The position numbers and the translations under genes were made by a program. A DNA stretch of 64,000 bases, taken from the NCBI GenBank assembly GCA_019321725.1, contig CM033108.1, positions 64,501-128,500 on the forward strand, written 5' to 3'. Each line of letters starts with the position of its first letter. Position 1 is the first letter of the stretch. Positions 13,701-25,629 of the stretch are shown here, piece by piece. Source of the DNA: Paulownia fortunei. Taxonomy: Eukaryota > Streptophyta > Magnoliopsida > Lamiales > Paulowniaceae. The notes under the pieces are model-generated. The model saw nothing but the letters and a program-made list of their open reading frames with translations, was not told where the DNA came from and ran no database searches.

Positions 13701-14345
13701 AGTGTATTATCTAACAAGTACAGTATTTGAAAAACCATAATAAATATTATGGATATAATTAAATCATTATTTCTAAAATAAAAAACCAATTGGGGGAGAC
13801 TAATTTGTAGTCTACAGTAGTGGTTGGCAAAGGTTCAAAACACAAAGGTAACATGCATATGCATTATGCATCTTCTTTGAGAGATTAATAAACAAGATAT
13901 TAAAAAAAAAAAAAAAAAAAAGGAAGGGAAGAAATAAAGTTTTCCTATGATTGAGGGAGGAATTAAATTATACTCCTCCTAGCCCATCATTAGGATTAAA
14001 AAAAAAAAAAAAAGGAAAATACAAGTAGAAAGTGTAAAAAAACCCAAGGAAAGGACCCAGCAGCACGGCTGTAACTTTGAAAACCCGAATAAAACAGGCT
14101 GTAACGCAGCTGTGAGCATTACATCTCACCTCCTCCCTCTCCTTTTGTTTTCTCTCTATTGATTGAGAGTCTGAGACCCTTCTTCACCATTTCTCTTCTC
14201 CTCTCCTCTTTCATTCCAATTAGTTTTAGCGCAAGCAAGCAAGCAAGGACGTTGGATCCAATTTCATTCGCACCACATTCTGAGAAATTAATTTGTTTTC
14301 TTCGTGGCTGGCTAACTGATTCATCATTAAATAAATAGCAGGAGA
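10759..14345. other. Intergenic region between HMGR and the small unknown gene
   Basis: The HMGR 3' UTR comes first, with an AATAAA near 11029. The rest is AT-rich with poly(A) tracts near 13901-13921 and 14000-14013. A GC-richer island at about 12085-12360 stands out and may be a worn SINE (see findings). No gene is supported; the short open frames here are low complexity. Confidence 0.55.
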
Positions 14346-14834
14346 ATGAGCTCCGTGTTCCAGCTGCAGGGCAAGCAATCGCTTCCGCTTTCACATGCCC
14401 AAACCCAAGAGCGAGGCCGTCCTGGAATCCGCCGGAGGCTCTCCTCTATCTCCCTCAACCTCAAGATCCAGCCCTCCACCATCTCCTCTTCCCCCGCCGC
14501 CGCATGGGCCTTCCGCCGCTCCAAGTCGATATCCTCCATGGGAGAGTACGCCGGCAGTTCCATCAGGAAGTGGTGGGACTGGGGATTGGGCTGGATCCTC
14601 TCCCGAAAACCCACCTTCGCCACAGATCTCGAGATGAATGAGGAAGAAACCGCCGCCCTCGGAAGCCACAACAAGGGCAGCTTTCGCCACGTCTTTTACA
14701 AGGTCACCTCCCAGCTCCGCCGCAAGCTTGTCGGCTCCGACAATGTCGGACTCCCCCAGACCTTCCGGTACGATTCCTTCAATTACTCCAAGAACTTCGA
14801 CGATGGCTGCAAGCCTGCGTCGCTCATCCACTGA
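14346..14834 (+). CDS. Conserved plant protein of unknown function, 162 aa, single exon
   Basis: An intronless gene with ATG at 14346 (gagaATGagc) and TGA at 14832. The N-terminal third is rich in Ser, Arg and Pro. The conserved-looking part starts at about residue 58 with RRSKSISSMGEYAG and continues with SIRKWWDWGLGWILSRKP, an acidic LEMNEEE stretch, GSFRHVFYKVTSQLRRKLVG, and a C-terminal block reading GLPQTFRYDSFNYSKNFDDG. I see no clear membrane span, signal peptide or catalytic motif; the Trp-rich segment could be an amphipathic helix. GC content is well above the flanks, which supports coding. I recall small uncharacterised Arabidopsis proteins beside CPK6 and CPK5 (At2g17300 and At4g35320 by memory), and the position here, between a CPK and HMGR, fits that. 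No function is known to me. The overlapping open frames in this interval are shadows. Confidence 0.75.
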   Translation: MSSVFQLQGKQSLPLSHAQTQERGRPGIRRRLSSISLNLKIQPSTISSSPAAAWAFRRSKSISSMGEYAGSSIRKWWDWGLGWILSRKPTFATDLEMNEEETAALGSHNKGSFRHVFYKVTSQLRRKLVGSDNVGLPQTFRYDSFNYSKNFDDGCKPASLIH

Positions 14835-17775
14835 TATATAATTATATATATTCGTCCGTCCATGATCCGTTAATATTACTACTCCAATAATCTTTTGTAA
14901 TGCCAATCTCCCATCAATTCCTTGGTGTTGTCTCTTTACGCCAAAAATACATGCAATTACGGGGTTGTGTAAAGTGGAAGTAATTCCTAATCTCAGGGAT
15001 CTTCAAGCATCAGATTAAGGCGATCCACATTGGGTAATCGGCATCAAAGTCTTTGTGCGTGTGATTGATATATGCAGTACGTACCTAGTATATGAATTTG
15101 TATGATACTCTTTACTTAATGATGATTGTTTTATTTATTTTTGTAGTTTGATTTGTAATTTGTTGAATTTTGGGGGTACAAATACTACATGACCACTTAT
15201 GCAAGCAATTGTAAAATGTTACTTATTTTAATTTGCTGGACATGTACATTTGTTGATTCAATTTTAGTACATTTGGTTCATGTATGTAAACGTCTGCAAA
15301 ACTTTCGTTATTGTTTTTGTCTTTTGCCAGCAGCCGGCAGTGTAGAGTATAGTTTTGGTTTTGTGCGTGCAAGTTGCAACACCATAACTCAGAAACGCAG
15401 AGCACATGGCGCCACACCCAAATACTAATTCACATTTTTTGTCAAATTGCTTAATGAATATTGCCAAAATAGCGGATGTTAAAATTGAAATCTTTCTGTC
15501 ATAATATTCAGGGAAAAAAGCAAAAAATAAAAATAAAAATAAAATCTTTCATTGACAAGGACTCAACTGTATCAGGAACAAGCCAAGTACTTTCTTCCTC
15601 ACCCTAATGCGGACTCAACTTGTATCCGTCGGTGAGCCACTTCTCCAGGGTAGCAATTCCCATGTTATTTTTTCCTTGGAATGGAATTTAGTAATTAATA
15701 AGATCCACGTTTGTTTTTTTGTTTTTTTTTTAATGTGCGGATGCGTGATATTGTGTGTTATGCGCGTGGCGTTTCATTTATGACAGTCGGTTGAAAATAG
15801 AACTCGACCAAAGCTAATAATTGAGGTTGAAATTAGGTGCTTGATAGGAAGCAATCTAGAATAAGAAAGGATGTTAGGCTTGCTTTGCTATGTAGCTCTA
15901 GCTCTCAACTAATAATTCTTTGAGGTGTGGAGATCACTTTAAAGATTTGAGGATATAGTAGGTTAGGTTTAAATGAATAATAACAACATATCCTGGCATT
16001 TATACGTGTTGGATATGTGTGGGTTCTTACTTTGGTGGTGGTGGCACATTGATCTCAGTTTGGTCGACCATTGGCTCATGGGCAGTTATGTCTTTTCACT
16101 GGTCATATGACAATAGTTTTTGTATTGCCGCATCGATGCATAATTAATGGAAAATTAGAAGAATATGAAATATACGAACGAAGCACATGGCTTTCATAAA
16201 TCATAATTGGCTTCGGGTATTATAGTATTTGACTGGCATATGCTGCTAATATTAAAACTGGAGAATATGGACAGGACATCAGCTTGACGGTGATGTGGAA
16301 ATTAATTCTGTCCATACGGGTAATGATCTGAACGTGTTTTTTCTGTACCACAAAAAACCCGCTTTTGTATCCTTCACATTAAACCGTCTTGTGTCCGTCT
16401 CCGTGTCCGTGTGTAGTTGCGCTCATCTATAGTTGGCATTTGGCAAGCAAGAGCGGCCCACATTTATAACCTCATTCTGACGTCATGATCAGAAAACTTG
16501 AAGGTTTGTTTGGATTTGAGGTTGTGGATGTGGATGGAGCTTTATATCAAGCATATATAAAAGTTGGGTGATTTTATTGAGGGATAATTTTTGGACAAAA
16601 AGGCCCGACAACTAATGTATGAGCACTGGATCTGCCCTCATTTGCAATAACTATATACCTAAGGGGTGTTGTGTTAATGTAATTTAATTTATTTAAGCTA
16701 TTCTTTTTTCTTTTTAGATTTTTCATGTAGTTCCTATTTCAACAAAATAGAGATCTTATAGGTTTGAAAATGGCACCTATATAGTTAGAAATGGACATTT
16801 AATAAAAATTAAAATTAGAAATAAATAATGTTTTTATTGGAAAGTGAGTAAAATGTCCTTCTATTTTTTATTTTCAGTATTAATTAGCTATTATTCTTTA
16901 ACTAAAATGAAATTAATAAATAATGAATATTTATTTTTTAACTATTCAAAAAATCCAAATAACTATCTAATTGATTTCTAACTTTAGTTTTAAAGAAATC
17001 AAATAATTAATAATTAATCTTTAACTAGTTAAATAATTATTTTTAACTAATTAAAAAATTAGTTCTTAAAATGTCCACAAGAAAATAGTCAAATTGTTTA
17101 GTCAATCATAGCAATTGAACTATTTTTTTGCAAATGTGCTTTGATATTTTCCAAAGGAATAACTTTTATGCAATAATAATATTTTAATATAAAAATAATA
17201 ATTGAGGGTCTCAGTATTATTCTTTATGTTCCATAAATCAAATTATGTTGGAAGATTTGATTAATATTTAATTTGATGTGGATCTCATTACTTCTTTTAT
17301 ATCATATAAATATTATGTGGATACTTTTTATTATAAATTTTAAACTTTTAATTTCAAATTCACGCATTCACATTACATATGTTAAAAAAACTGGAGTAGT
17401 AGTGCCACAAATGCTGGTTTGAGAATTGAAACACCTTTTTCTATTTAAATCAATGTTATATACAGATAATCTTATCGCATAAAAGGTCCATATATTACAG
17501 GGCTGCCTTGCAACCATTCACCACCACCACTCATTTTTAGTAGTGGAGAAAAAACTAAAACCAACAGGCTGCTATTGTTACTTGTTAGTACTAGTAAGCA
17601 GGAGGACAATAATGCCGTAGAGATGAAATAGCAGCAGTAAAAAACAATCCAAAACAAATAAAATAAAGCAATCCCCTGTCGTATAACAATTTTGTTATAG
17701 ATAAACAAACTGGCGGGAGCGGCGGCGTTGGCGGAGGCAGAGGTTTAAGTTTGTGACTTGCTGAAACTCATAGAT
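14835..17775. other. Intergenic region before the plastid-protein gene
   Basis: About 2.9 kb with no supported gene. It contains the 3' UTR of the unknown 162-residue gene, AT-rich spacer, and the promoter and leader of the gene starting at 17776. The short open frames at 15189-15428 and 17472-17708 look random. Confidence 0.55.
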
Positions 17776-20700
17776 ATGGCCGCCTTCTCCACCAATACCA
17801 ATATACTACTCTCGCCCTCCCAGCAGCGCCAGCTCCCTACCCTGCCTCTCCGCGGTTTCCCCCCCTCCTCATACCTTCTCAAAACTCATTCTACCCTCCA
17901 ATTCCCTGGTAACAAAAAGCAGCTCAATTGTTTTAACACTAGCACAGCTGCTGCTCCAATTCTCACCGCTCCTCTCCACGTCTCTGCCGCTACCACCGCC
18001 GACCCGGACGTACACGATTTTGCTTCAACATCTATTACCACCAGTAATTTCATCAAGTTTCTTCTTAATTCTTTAATACTTCTATTATTCAGTTCTGGCC
18101 AAAATTTTCACGCTGATTTATGTCCCATTAATTGATCGATTTATGCATTTAAGTAAATTTATACGCATTTATTGTCATTTCATCAATGAAGGCTGGGCAG
18201 AATTTGCTGAAAACGTGTCGGGTGAATGGGACGGATTTGGAGCCGATTTCACGGTGGAGGGGAAGCCTATCGAACTGCCAGAATCGGTGGTCCCGGAGGC
18301 TTACAGGGAATGGGACGTCAAGGTCTTCGACTGGCAAACCCAGTGCCCCACTCTCGCTCAATCCCATAACAACTGCCCCTCTCTCATGTACAAAACCATT
18401 AAGCTCCTCCCCACCGTCGGATGCGAAGCCGATGCTGCCACCAGGTACAGCATCCAGGAGAGAAATATGACTGCACCCCATAATTCTGCCTTTGCATATC
18501 AATCTACCGGAAGTTATGTAGCACTATGGCCCATTGCCAATCAGTTTAATAGTGCAAACAAATCAATGGAGTTGGAGCACTGCTTGATTGATCCTAGTAA
18601 CAAAGAGTCGAGGGTTAAGATAATTCAGGTCCTGGAGTTACAAGAATCTGAGTTGAAATTGCACAGTATTAGGGTGTTTGTTGAGCAATGGTACGGTCCC
18701 TTCAGGAATGGGGATCAGCTGGGCGGATGTGCCATACGTGATTCTGCATTTGCTGCCACTCAACCCCTGAAAGCTTCACAAGTTTCCGGTGTTTGGCAAG
18801 GCGTCAGTGCTGTTGCCACCTTTCATACTTCTCACAATGTAATAAGGCCTCATTTTATTCTACGTAATAAATCGTCATTTTATTCCATTCCATTATTTTC
18901 CATCCGACATATATAATTTTTTATTATGATATCATCATCACTAAAAGTACTTTATATATAATGGAATTGTTTATGTTGGCCAAAAGATGATCAAACAGCT
19001 TGGTGATGAATGTGCACACAAGTCAATCAGAGATGAGGGTGAATTTATATTACTCCCGAAACAACTTTGGTGTTCATTGAACAGAACAGAGGACAACGCA
19101 ACTTGCTGTGAAGTCGGATGGTTGTTGGATCAGGGACGAGCCATCACTTCAAAATGCACCTTTTCAAGCACCGCAGAGCTCAAGGTAAGTTTTTTCCCTG
19201 TTTTACTGATTTATATACTGGGACAATCAGCCCTTGTTCCTCTCTTTTACTCAACATAAAACAATTCAAATATACTACTTACTTGATGAAACTACTAGCA
19301 TTACAGGCAGTATATGTCACACTAGTCACCCAATTGTGTGGGTCTTGCTACAAAATACTCTTTAAAAAGGACAATTATCATTAAAAACGAACATAGAATG
19401 ATTAATTAGTGCAATCTCAGCCATAAAGTCCCCTGCTGCGATATTTAGCTTCCTATAACCAAATTTCAGTCTCACACGCTCCATTAGTATTTCTTTTACT
19501 AGAAAATATAGGCTTTTCTCTCTACTGGGTCTTTGTCTTGCCAACTGATTTCCATGGCTTTAGCCGCCTCTCCCTCCTAGGAGGCAGAAGACCTCATGGA
19601 ACGAAGTAACAAAAAAGTGAAAGCTACATATCAGGGCCAGGATGAGATGCTTGTGGATGATCATCAGGAAGAAAAGAAGGGTTATGAGGAGGTGTCAATG
19701 AAGGATAAACCTTCATATTTGCAAAAATTGGTTGGGAAATGAGAAAGCTCTGAGGCTTTGAGGTTTAATACGAAGAGTATGCTGAACCTTGAAAATGTCA
19801 AAGTTGTCAATTCCTGTGAGTAGTGCCCCATACCCCCAATTCATTTTGAAGTGGGAGTACGTCGAAAGCATCAGGAAGAGATGGCAGGAAACTTTGATTT
19901 GAAAAGTCATGGGTAAGTCGTTATACTTAAAATATTATAACGGCTAGAGTGGCTAGAGTGCTATGTGGAAAACCCAATGAAGATTTTGAACTGATTGATT
20001 TTGGATACATTTGTTACTTCCTCAAACTGGCTGACAAGGAGAAGAGTGAGTTTATCTTTACTGAAGGATTACATGGTGGTCAGGAAGTGGTTCCCTGAGT
20101 TCCAAGCTTCCAAAGACAAGATCACTACAGCTCTGATGTAAGTTCGTTTTCCTGAGGTAGCGTGAATACTAACAAGAGGAGATTATCTATTCCTTTGCAC
20201 TCAGCCTAGGCACACTAATCAAAATTGACCACAATACATAATGGGCTGCTACGAGTAAGTTTGCAAGGTTTTGTGTACAAATTGAGATTGATAAACCTCT
20301 TGAATGTGAGATCTGTGTTAATGGCAAGATTTATGGCCTGGAATATGAAAATTTGCCTGGTTTGCTACAACTTTGGGGCTACTTTTAGGCTTTTAATGTT
20401 GCCGGTGATTTCCTATGGCTGTATGAAGGTCTTCGTTTCCTTTTGAGGCTCGTTTGCTTCGCTTGATTTCATAGGATAGATACCCAATCAAGTCCAATTT
20501 GGTGTGTATTTGGCCTAATGAAGGGCCACGAGAAATCGTAGGCTCAACACTAATCACTGTTGGGTATGGAAAATGAATTAGACCAAGGGGCGCCTGAGAC
20601 ACTACTGTTAGGGCTTGATAGGAAGAAAATGACCTAATTAACCTCTTGAATACACTGTATTTTCATACCATACGTTCCATCAACATTAGAGAGCGCTTGG

Positions 20701-21283
20701 AAAAGGTTTTTCTAACTGCTTTTCTGCATTTAGCTGGAAAAAGGCACAAGGTAGGTGTTTGGGACATCTTGTGATTCTCCAAAAAGTTGAAAGCAAGTTG
20801 GAGGGTGCTTGTAACTGCTGCTAGATTTTTTTATTTTATTTTATTTTTTTGCGTTTTTTTTTTTTGTATGTAAAAGTTCTCTTTGACATTTTTGCCCTCA
20901 AAAATATTTTCATATTTCAAAAATACCCTTACACCATAAAATATATATATACTTTTATCGATAGATTAATTGAAACATGAATGAAGATATATTAAATATA
21001 TGTAATAATTGGGATATATATACAAGAATCATCTGAATAATATGTATGGACAAAGATTTGTGAAATAAGAAGAATTCCATGTTTAGTTCTGATATTTCGT
21101 TAAGATACTGAAAATGATCACCTTCTGGTTCTTTCCTTATAAATTTGAAAATTCTCCTTCTGAATATAACCATCCACATAGAGGTTGTAGTTGAGCCACA
21201 ATTTCAGTATTAACTTGCTGACATGTGCTGCAATTCTCTTGCAGGAGATTGCAATAGCAAGCGAAACTGCAATTCCATTGTAG
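17776..21283 (+). CDS. Predicted plastid protein of unknown function (possibly DUF3598/lipocalin-like), 4 exons
   Basis: Exons 17776-18043, 18192-18838, 18987-19184 and 21245-21283 sum to 384 codons (383 aa), with GT-AG junctions and consistent phases (1, 0, 0). The ATG at 17776 sits in a good context (atATGGCC). The first 85 or so residues are rich in Ser, Thr, Pro and Leu and almost free of acids, like a chloroplast transit peptide. The mature part opens with WAEFAENVSGEWDGFGADF and continues with EWDVKVFDWQTQCPTLA, FVEQWYGPFRNGDQLGGCAI, LLPKQLWCSL and EVGWLLDQGRAITSKCTF. Many Trp and Gly residues in short strands suggest a beta-barrel lipid- or pigment-binding fold, and the DUF3598 comparison is a guess from memory. 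The last exon adds only 12 residues (EIAIASETAIPL) after a 2.06-kb intron that holds a LINE relic. Reading through its donor would give a shorter form ending at 19259. Confidence 0.7.
19583..20400 (+). mobile_element. Decayed LINE (ORF1-like, DUF4283/zinc-knuckle type) inside an intron
   Basis: Broken reading frames on the + strand resemble ORF1 of plant LINEs. An open piece at about 19583-19741 reads KKVKATYQGQDEMLVDDHQE. A second at about 19980-20110 reads FELIDFGYICYFLKLADKEK and then a segment like the DUF4283 core (VVRKWFPEFQAS after frame changes). A third near 20245-20400 reads KFARFCVQIEIDKPLECEIC, the lead-in to the zinc knuckle, whose cysteines are no longer recognisable. Several stops and frame shifts separate the pieces. 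No reverse transcriptase is seen, so this is a truncated, dead copy. It lies in intron 3 of the plastid-protein gene, in the same orientation as the gene. Boundaries are approximate. Confidence 0.55.
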
Positions 21284-23227
21284 TGCCATATGCGGAAGCT
21301 GTAATGCAGTTTTCTCATCTGATTCACTTGCAAGGAGTTTTGAGGAATAACTGCAACTGTTGGTGCTAGTATGGTCAGGAAATATAAATGCATGCTTTCA
21401 TGTTAGCTTCTATCTGTACATGAAGACCATCTCAGTTCAATGTCTCACAAGAAAACTGCATAGTTTCTATTGTTTGCACTGATATAACATATTCTTCCCT
21501 TTGCAAGTTCACAAGAGAGATATCTCACGTTTAAGTGTGGCATTTTCCTTGTGTTTGAGCTCACAAGCCCTCAGTATGGTTTTATTCATGATGCCAAAAA
21601 ATGAACAACTGAGGGAAAAAGTAATACACTCTGCATCTAGTATCTTCACTCGAGATTAACTATCTTCAGTGAACTGTGAATGGAAGAAAACGCAATAACT
21701 GATACCTGAAATATTTTCTCCTTGAATTAATACACATAAGGCCTTGAAGAAGAATAACAAAATAAGCATTGCAAAATAGAGTACCAGCACATCAGCTGCA
21801 ACTATTCACTCTCCAAGTCCAAGAATTACAACATTCTTATATCCAGTACTACAACATCACAAAGAAGTTTACAAAGACATCTCTAGTTACACAGCAACAC
21901 AACCCCAAGAACTCAATTACAGTTCTCTGTTTTGAATTGCCAGGTTCGTGGGGAAACAAAAGTCAATTTCAGGAAGCATCTGAACATTTTACCCATAGTA
22001 CTATTTGCAGAACCTCCTACCATCTTTCCTGTACACAGCATGAGTCAGCTAACATTTAAGAAGTCTATTGCAACTTGATGTCTGAATTGATGGATGAAGG
22101 TCAGCAAGAGCGTCATGTCTCCCAAGTAGACCTGATAATATCAATCTCAAATTTAGTATACCTAATAAAAGGATGCAATATTTATTACTGTGTTGAGCTT
22201 TATAGAATGCACAAACGAAAGTTGCACTATCGTCCAGAATTTGGAAGCACTTCCAGAGTGCTTTTTCTTTTCTTTCCTTCATTTTTTTCCAGGATGCCCA
22301 TGAAAAGAATGACTAATATTTACTCTGTGGCTGATTGATTTATAATTCTAATTGTCTTGGTAAACTACTATTAATGCAAATTGGATGCAGTTGAAGCAAC
22401 TGATTTTCTACTAGTTATCCTTCTGTCTCACACAGTATCAGAATGGGACACAAAAATCGCCATTCAGATTATAGTGATTGTGTTTGTATATACTATGCTA
22501 ATCAACTCTGACAACTGCATCAATATAAGCAGGCTGCATATACTGATAGACATAATATGTGCATGGAAACTATCATGAATCATCCTCTTACAAAAATATC
22601 CACATAATGACATTCTTCTTCGCTGCATAGCTAATGCTAAATGAAGTATAAGCATAAGGAAACAAAAAAGACTAAGAGGCAATGTTCTACACAGTTAATC
22701 ATGCATCTACAACACTATCAACAAAAATCACGTTAGGCGACCAATGGTAATCCCGAATTTAAGGGAGTTCTCATAAAACCCACAGGACAACATAGATATC
22801 GAGTATTCCAAAACCAACAAAAAGATAATGTTTGTTTTTGTTTTGGGTGTTTCGGAGGAAAGTGTTTTAGGGATGAATTCGGAAATGAGAATACATGAAA
22901 GTAATGTTTTGTTTTGTTTTGTTTTTGGAGAGAAATTCTTGTCTCCTAAAAGTTTGGTTGGTGGTGTCACATCAATCCTTTTTAATAAATTATATTATAT
23001 TTTTTAATGTAAAAGATAAATGATATATATTTATAATAATATAATATTTGAATACTATAATGAGGTTGATGTACAGTGGGTGCTATTTTGTTTTGGGGGG
23101 AAGAATGGATTTATTTTGGGAAAGGATTTACCAGATGCATTTTCATTCGTGAAGAACAAAAACAGTTCTGGCGAAATAAAATCAAACATAGTAAAGGACT
23201 CTCCTAGCAGTAAACTAAGCAAAACAT
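21284..23227. other. Intergenic region 3' of the plastid-protein gene
   Basis: About 1.9 kb holding the 3' UTR of the upstream gene and AT-rich spacer up to the foldback element. Short open frames on both strands (for example 21769-22059 and 22464-22682) have no recognisable motif. Confidence 0.55.
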
Positions 23228-23741
23228 GGGCTTTTTTAACAAATTATTTTAGTTTTAAATTTTTTTTACACAAATACCATAAATTAGAATAACATTAAAA
23301 AATTGGGTGAAGTTGCTACTTGTTTTATGTAAAGTTGCTAGTTGTTTTATGTAAAGTTGCTACCCCAAGTAGCAAGTAAAGTTACTACCCCAAGTAGCAA
23401 CTTTGTCAACTTTCACTTAGATATTTATCAATGATTGGTAATGATTTAGGCAATAATTATAATTTTTAAATCAGATAATCATTAGGTAATAATTAGTGAA
23501 TTTAGGCAATGATTAAATAATGATAAGGTAATTAAAAATAATAATTAGACAATTTAAAATTAGAAAAATAATTTGCAATATTATAAATAATGATGTGCAA
23601 TGATTATATATATATATATATGTATGAACATATATAACAAAAAATTATTTTGAACTAAATAAATATATACAACACAAAATTTTTGAATGTTTAACATAAA
23701 AAAATATATAATACAATTTATGAATTTTAACAAAAAAAAAA

Positions 23742-24044
23742 TCATAAATGTCCTTCAATGCACAACGAGGTCGATGTCGCCTACCTCTACGTCCACCTTC
23801 AGTAGTAGGAATTTAATGTGTTTGTTGTTGTCTGTCATTTGTAATATAATTTAAATTAAAAGATGAACGCCCTAATGATGTAAAAATCGACTCTCCACGA
23901 TTATGATACCCATTATATGTAGGTAGATATGGTACAAGAGAAACAACAAACTCTGCACTATCCTAGTTGCTGCCATATAGATGGGTACCCCATGCCAAGA
24001 TCAGAATTGAGTAATGCCGAGAATGATTGCGGGTATGGCGGCAT
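23742..24044 (-). pseudogene. Coding relic in left arm of the foldback element
   Basis: Read on the - strand from an ATG at 24044, this is a diverged copy of the relic at 25301-25629. It shares atgccgccat, gatcttggcatggggta, the block encoding about FVVSLVPYPPTY, and an ending in GGA CAT before a stop near 23742. Frame shifts and internal stops mean it cannot make one protein. Confidence 0.5.
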
Positions 24045-25300
24045 ATCCCAAAACGGAGTGAAAGGCTTTCAAAATCAATAACCTATTAAACAAATCAAAA
24101 AAATGAGAAACAATAATAAATTCTAAATTTATTAAAAAGAAAAAACAAAAATAAATAATATAATTTTACCTTTAAAAAAAATTGCAACAAAAAAAATTAA
24201 CTGAAGAGTTTAATCCGGTTGCTGCTTAAAGTGGGATGGGGAGAGGAAGTATTTTAAGTGAAATAATTGAAACTGTGGTGAGGAGAGGAATTGAAATTGG
24301 AGTGAATAAATTTGCAAAAAGAGAACAAAAGAAAGAATGAAGGAGACGGAGCCAAAGAAAATAGGGAGGTGTTTACGAAGAAAAGAAAATGGACGGGGAA
24401 CAAAGTAAATGTAGAGGTATTAACGAATAAAGAAAATAAGCGATAAGGGTATTTTATAGAAGTGGGTAGATAGGGGTTAGGTAGACAGAAGTGGGTAAGT
24501 GATCAAAATCGACTTTGGTGTGTTGCTGCAGCAACAGTGCAAAGTCGCCCAATTGCAGACCATGTCAACTTGCCACATTCGCTACTAGGTGTAGTGACTT
24601 TTACTAAAGTCGTCACACCCTGTGTCAACTTCACTTAAAATTTTAACACCCCTCAATTTCACGGTAATTGAAGTAAAATTTTAAGCGACTTTGGTCATCA
24701 TGAAATTAAAGGGTGTTAAAATTTTAGGTGAAGTTGGCACAGAGTGTGGCGACTTTTACCCAGTAGTGAATGTGGCAAAGTCGCCCAGCAGCTGACATGG
24801 TCTGCAAATTTGCACTTTGCACTTCGCCAATTACTGTTGCTGCTGCACACCAAAGTCAACTTTGGTCACCTAACCCCCTCCTCTCCCACTTACCTACCTC
24901 TATAAAATACCCTCATCGCTCATTTTCTTTCTTAGTTAACACCTCCACATTCACCTTCTTCCCCACTCATTTTCTTTTCTTCGTAAACACCTCCCCATTC
25001 TTTAGCTCCGTTTCCTCTATTTCTTTCTTTTGTTCTCCTTTCACAAATTCATTCACTCCAATTTCAATTCCTCTCCCACCACAATTTCAATTGTTTCACT
25101 TAAAACACTTCCCCTCTCGATCCCACTTTAAGCAACAACCGAATCAAACTCTTCAGTTAATTTTTTTTACTGCTACTTTTTTTAAAGGTACAATTATATT
25201 ATTTATTTTTGTTTTTACTTTTTAAGAAATTTAGAATTTATTATTATTTCTCAATTTTTTGATTTGTTTAATAAGTTGTTGATTTTGAAAGTTTTGGGAT

Positions 25301-25629
25301 ATGCCGCCATACACGCAGTCTTTCTCGACATTTCTTAATTTTGATCTTGGCATGGGGTATCAATCTACACGGCAGCACCAGAATACAATACTCATCGTCC
25401 AGAGTTTGTTGTTTCTCTTGTACCATATCCACCTACATATAGTGGATATCATGATCGTGGAGAGTCGAGCGTCACAACATCATCAGGTTGTCTATCTTTT
25501 AATTTAAATTATAATAAAAATAGCGATCATGATAGACAACAACAAACACATGAAATTCCTGGTGAATGTGGACGTAGAGATAGGCGATAGCAGCATTGAC
25601 CTCGTTGTGGCACTGAAGGACATTTTTAA
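25301..25629 (+). pseudogene. Coding relic in right arm of the foldback element
   Basis: Starts ATG CCG CCA at 25301 and runs in two frames. After a shift near 25380 the second frame reads HRPEFVVSLVPYPPTYSGYH, then a Gln-rich stretch, GECGRRDRR, two in-frame stops, and PRCGTEGHF before TAA at 25627. The C-terminal arginine-rich tract followed by a CGT-GH ending recalls plant-mobile-domain proteins linked to Mutator-like elements. That comparison is from memory and weak. The inverted partner is at 23742-24044. Confidence 0.45.

Noticed and set aside
14391..14906. A 171-residue open frame on the - strand across the small unknown gene
   Set aside because: Antisense shadow of a GC-rich coding region with low-complexity Gly/Arg composition. 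The + strand frame has a better start and patterned sequence.
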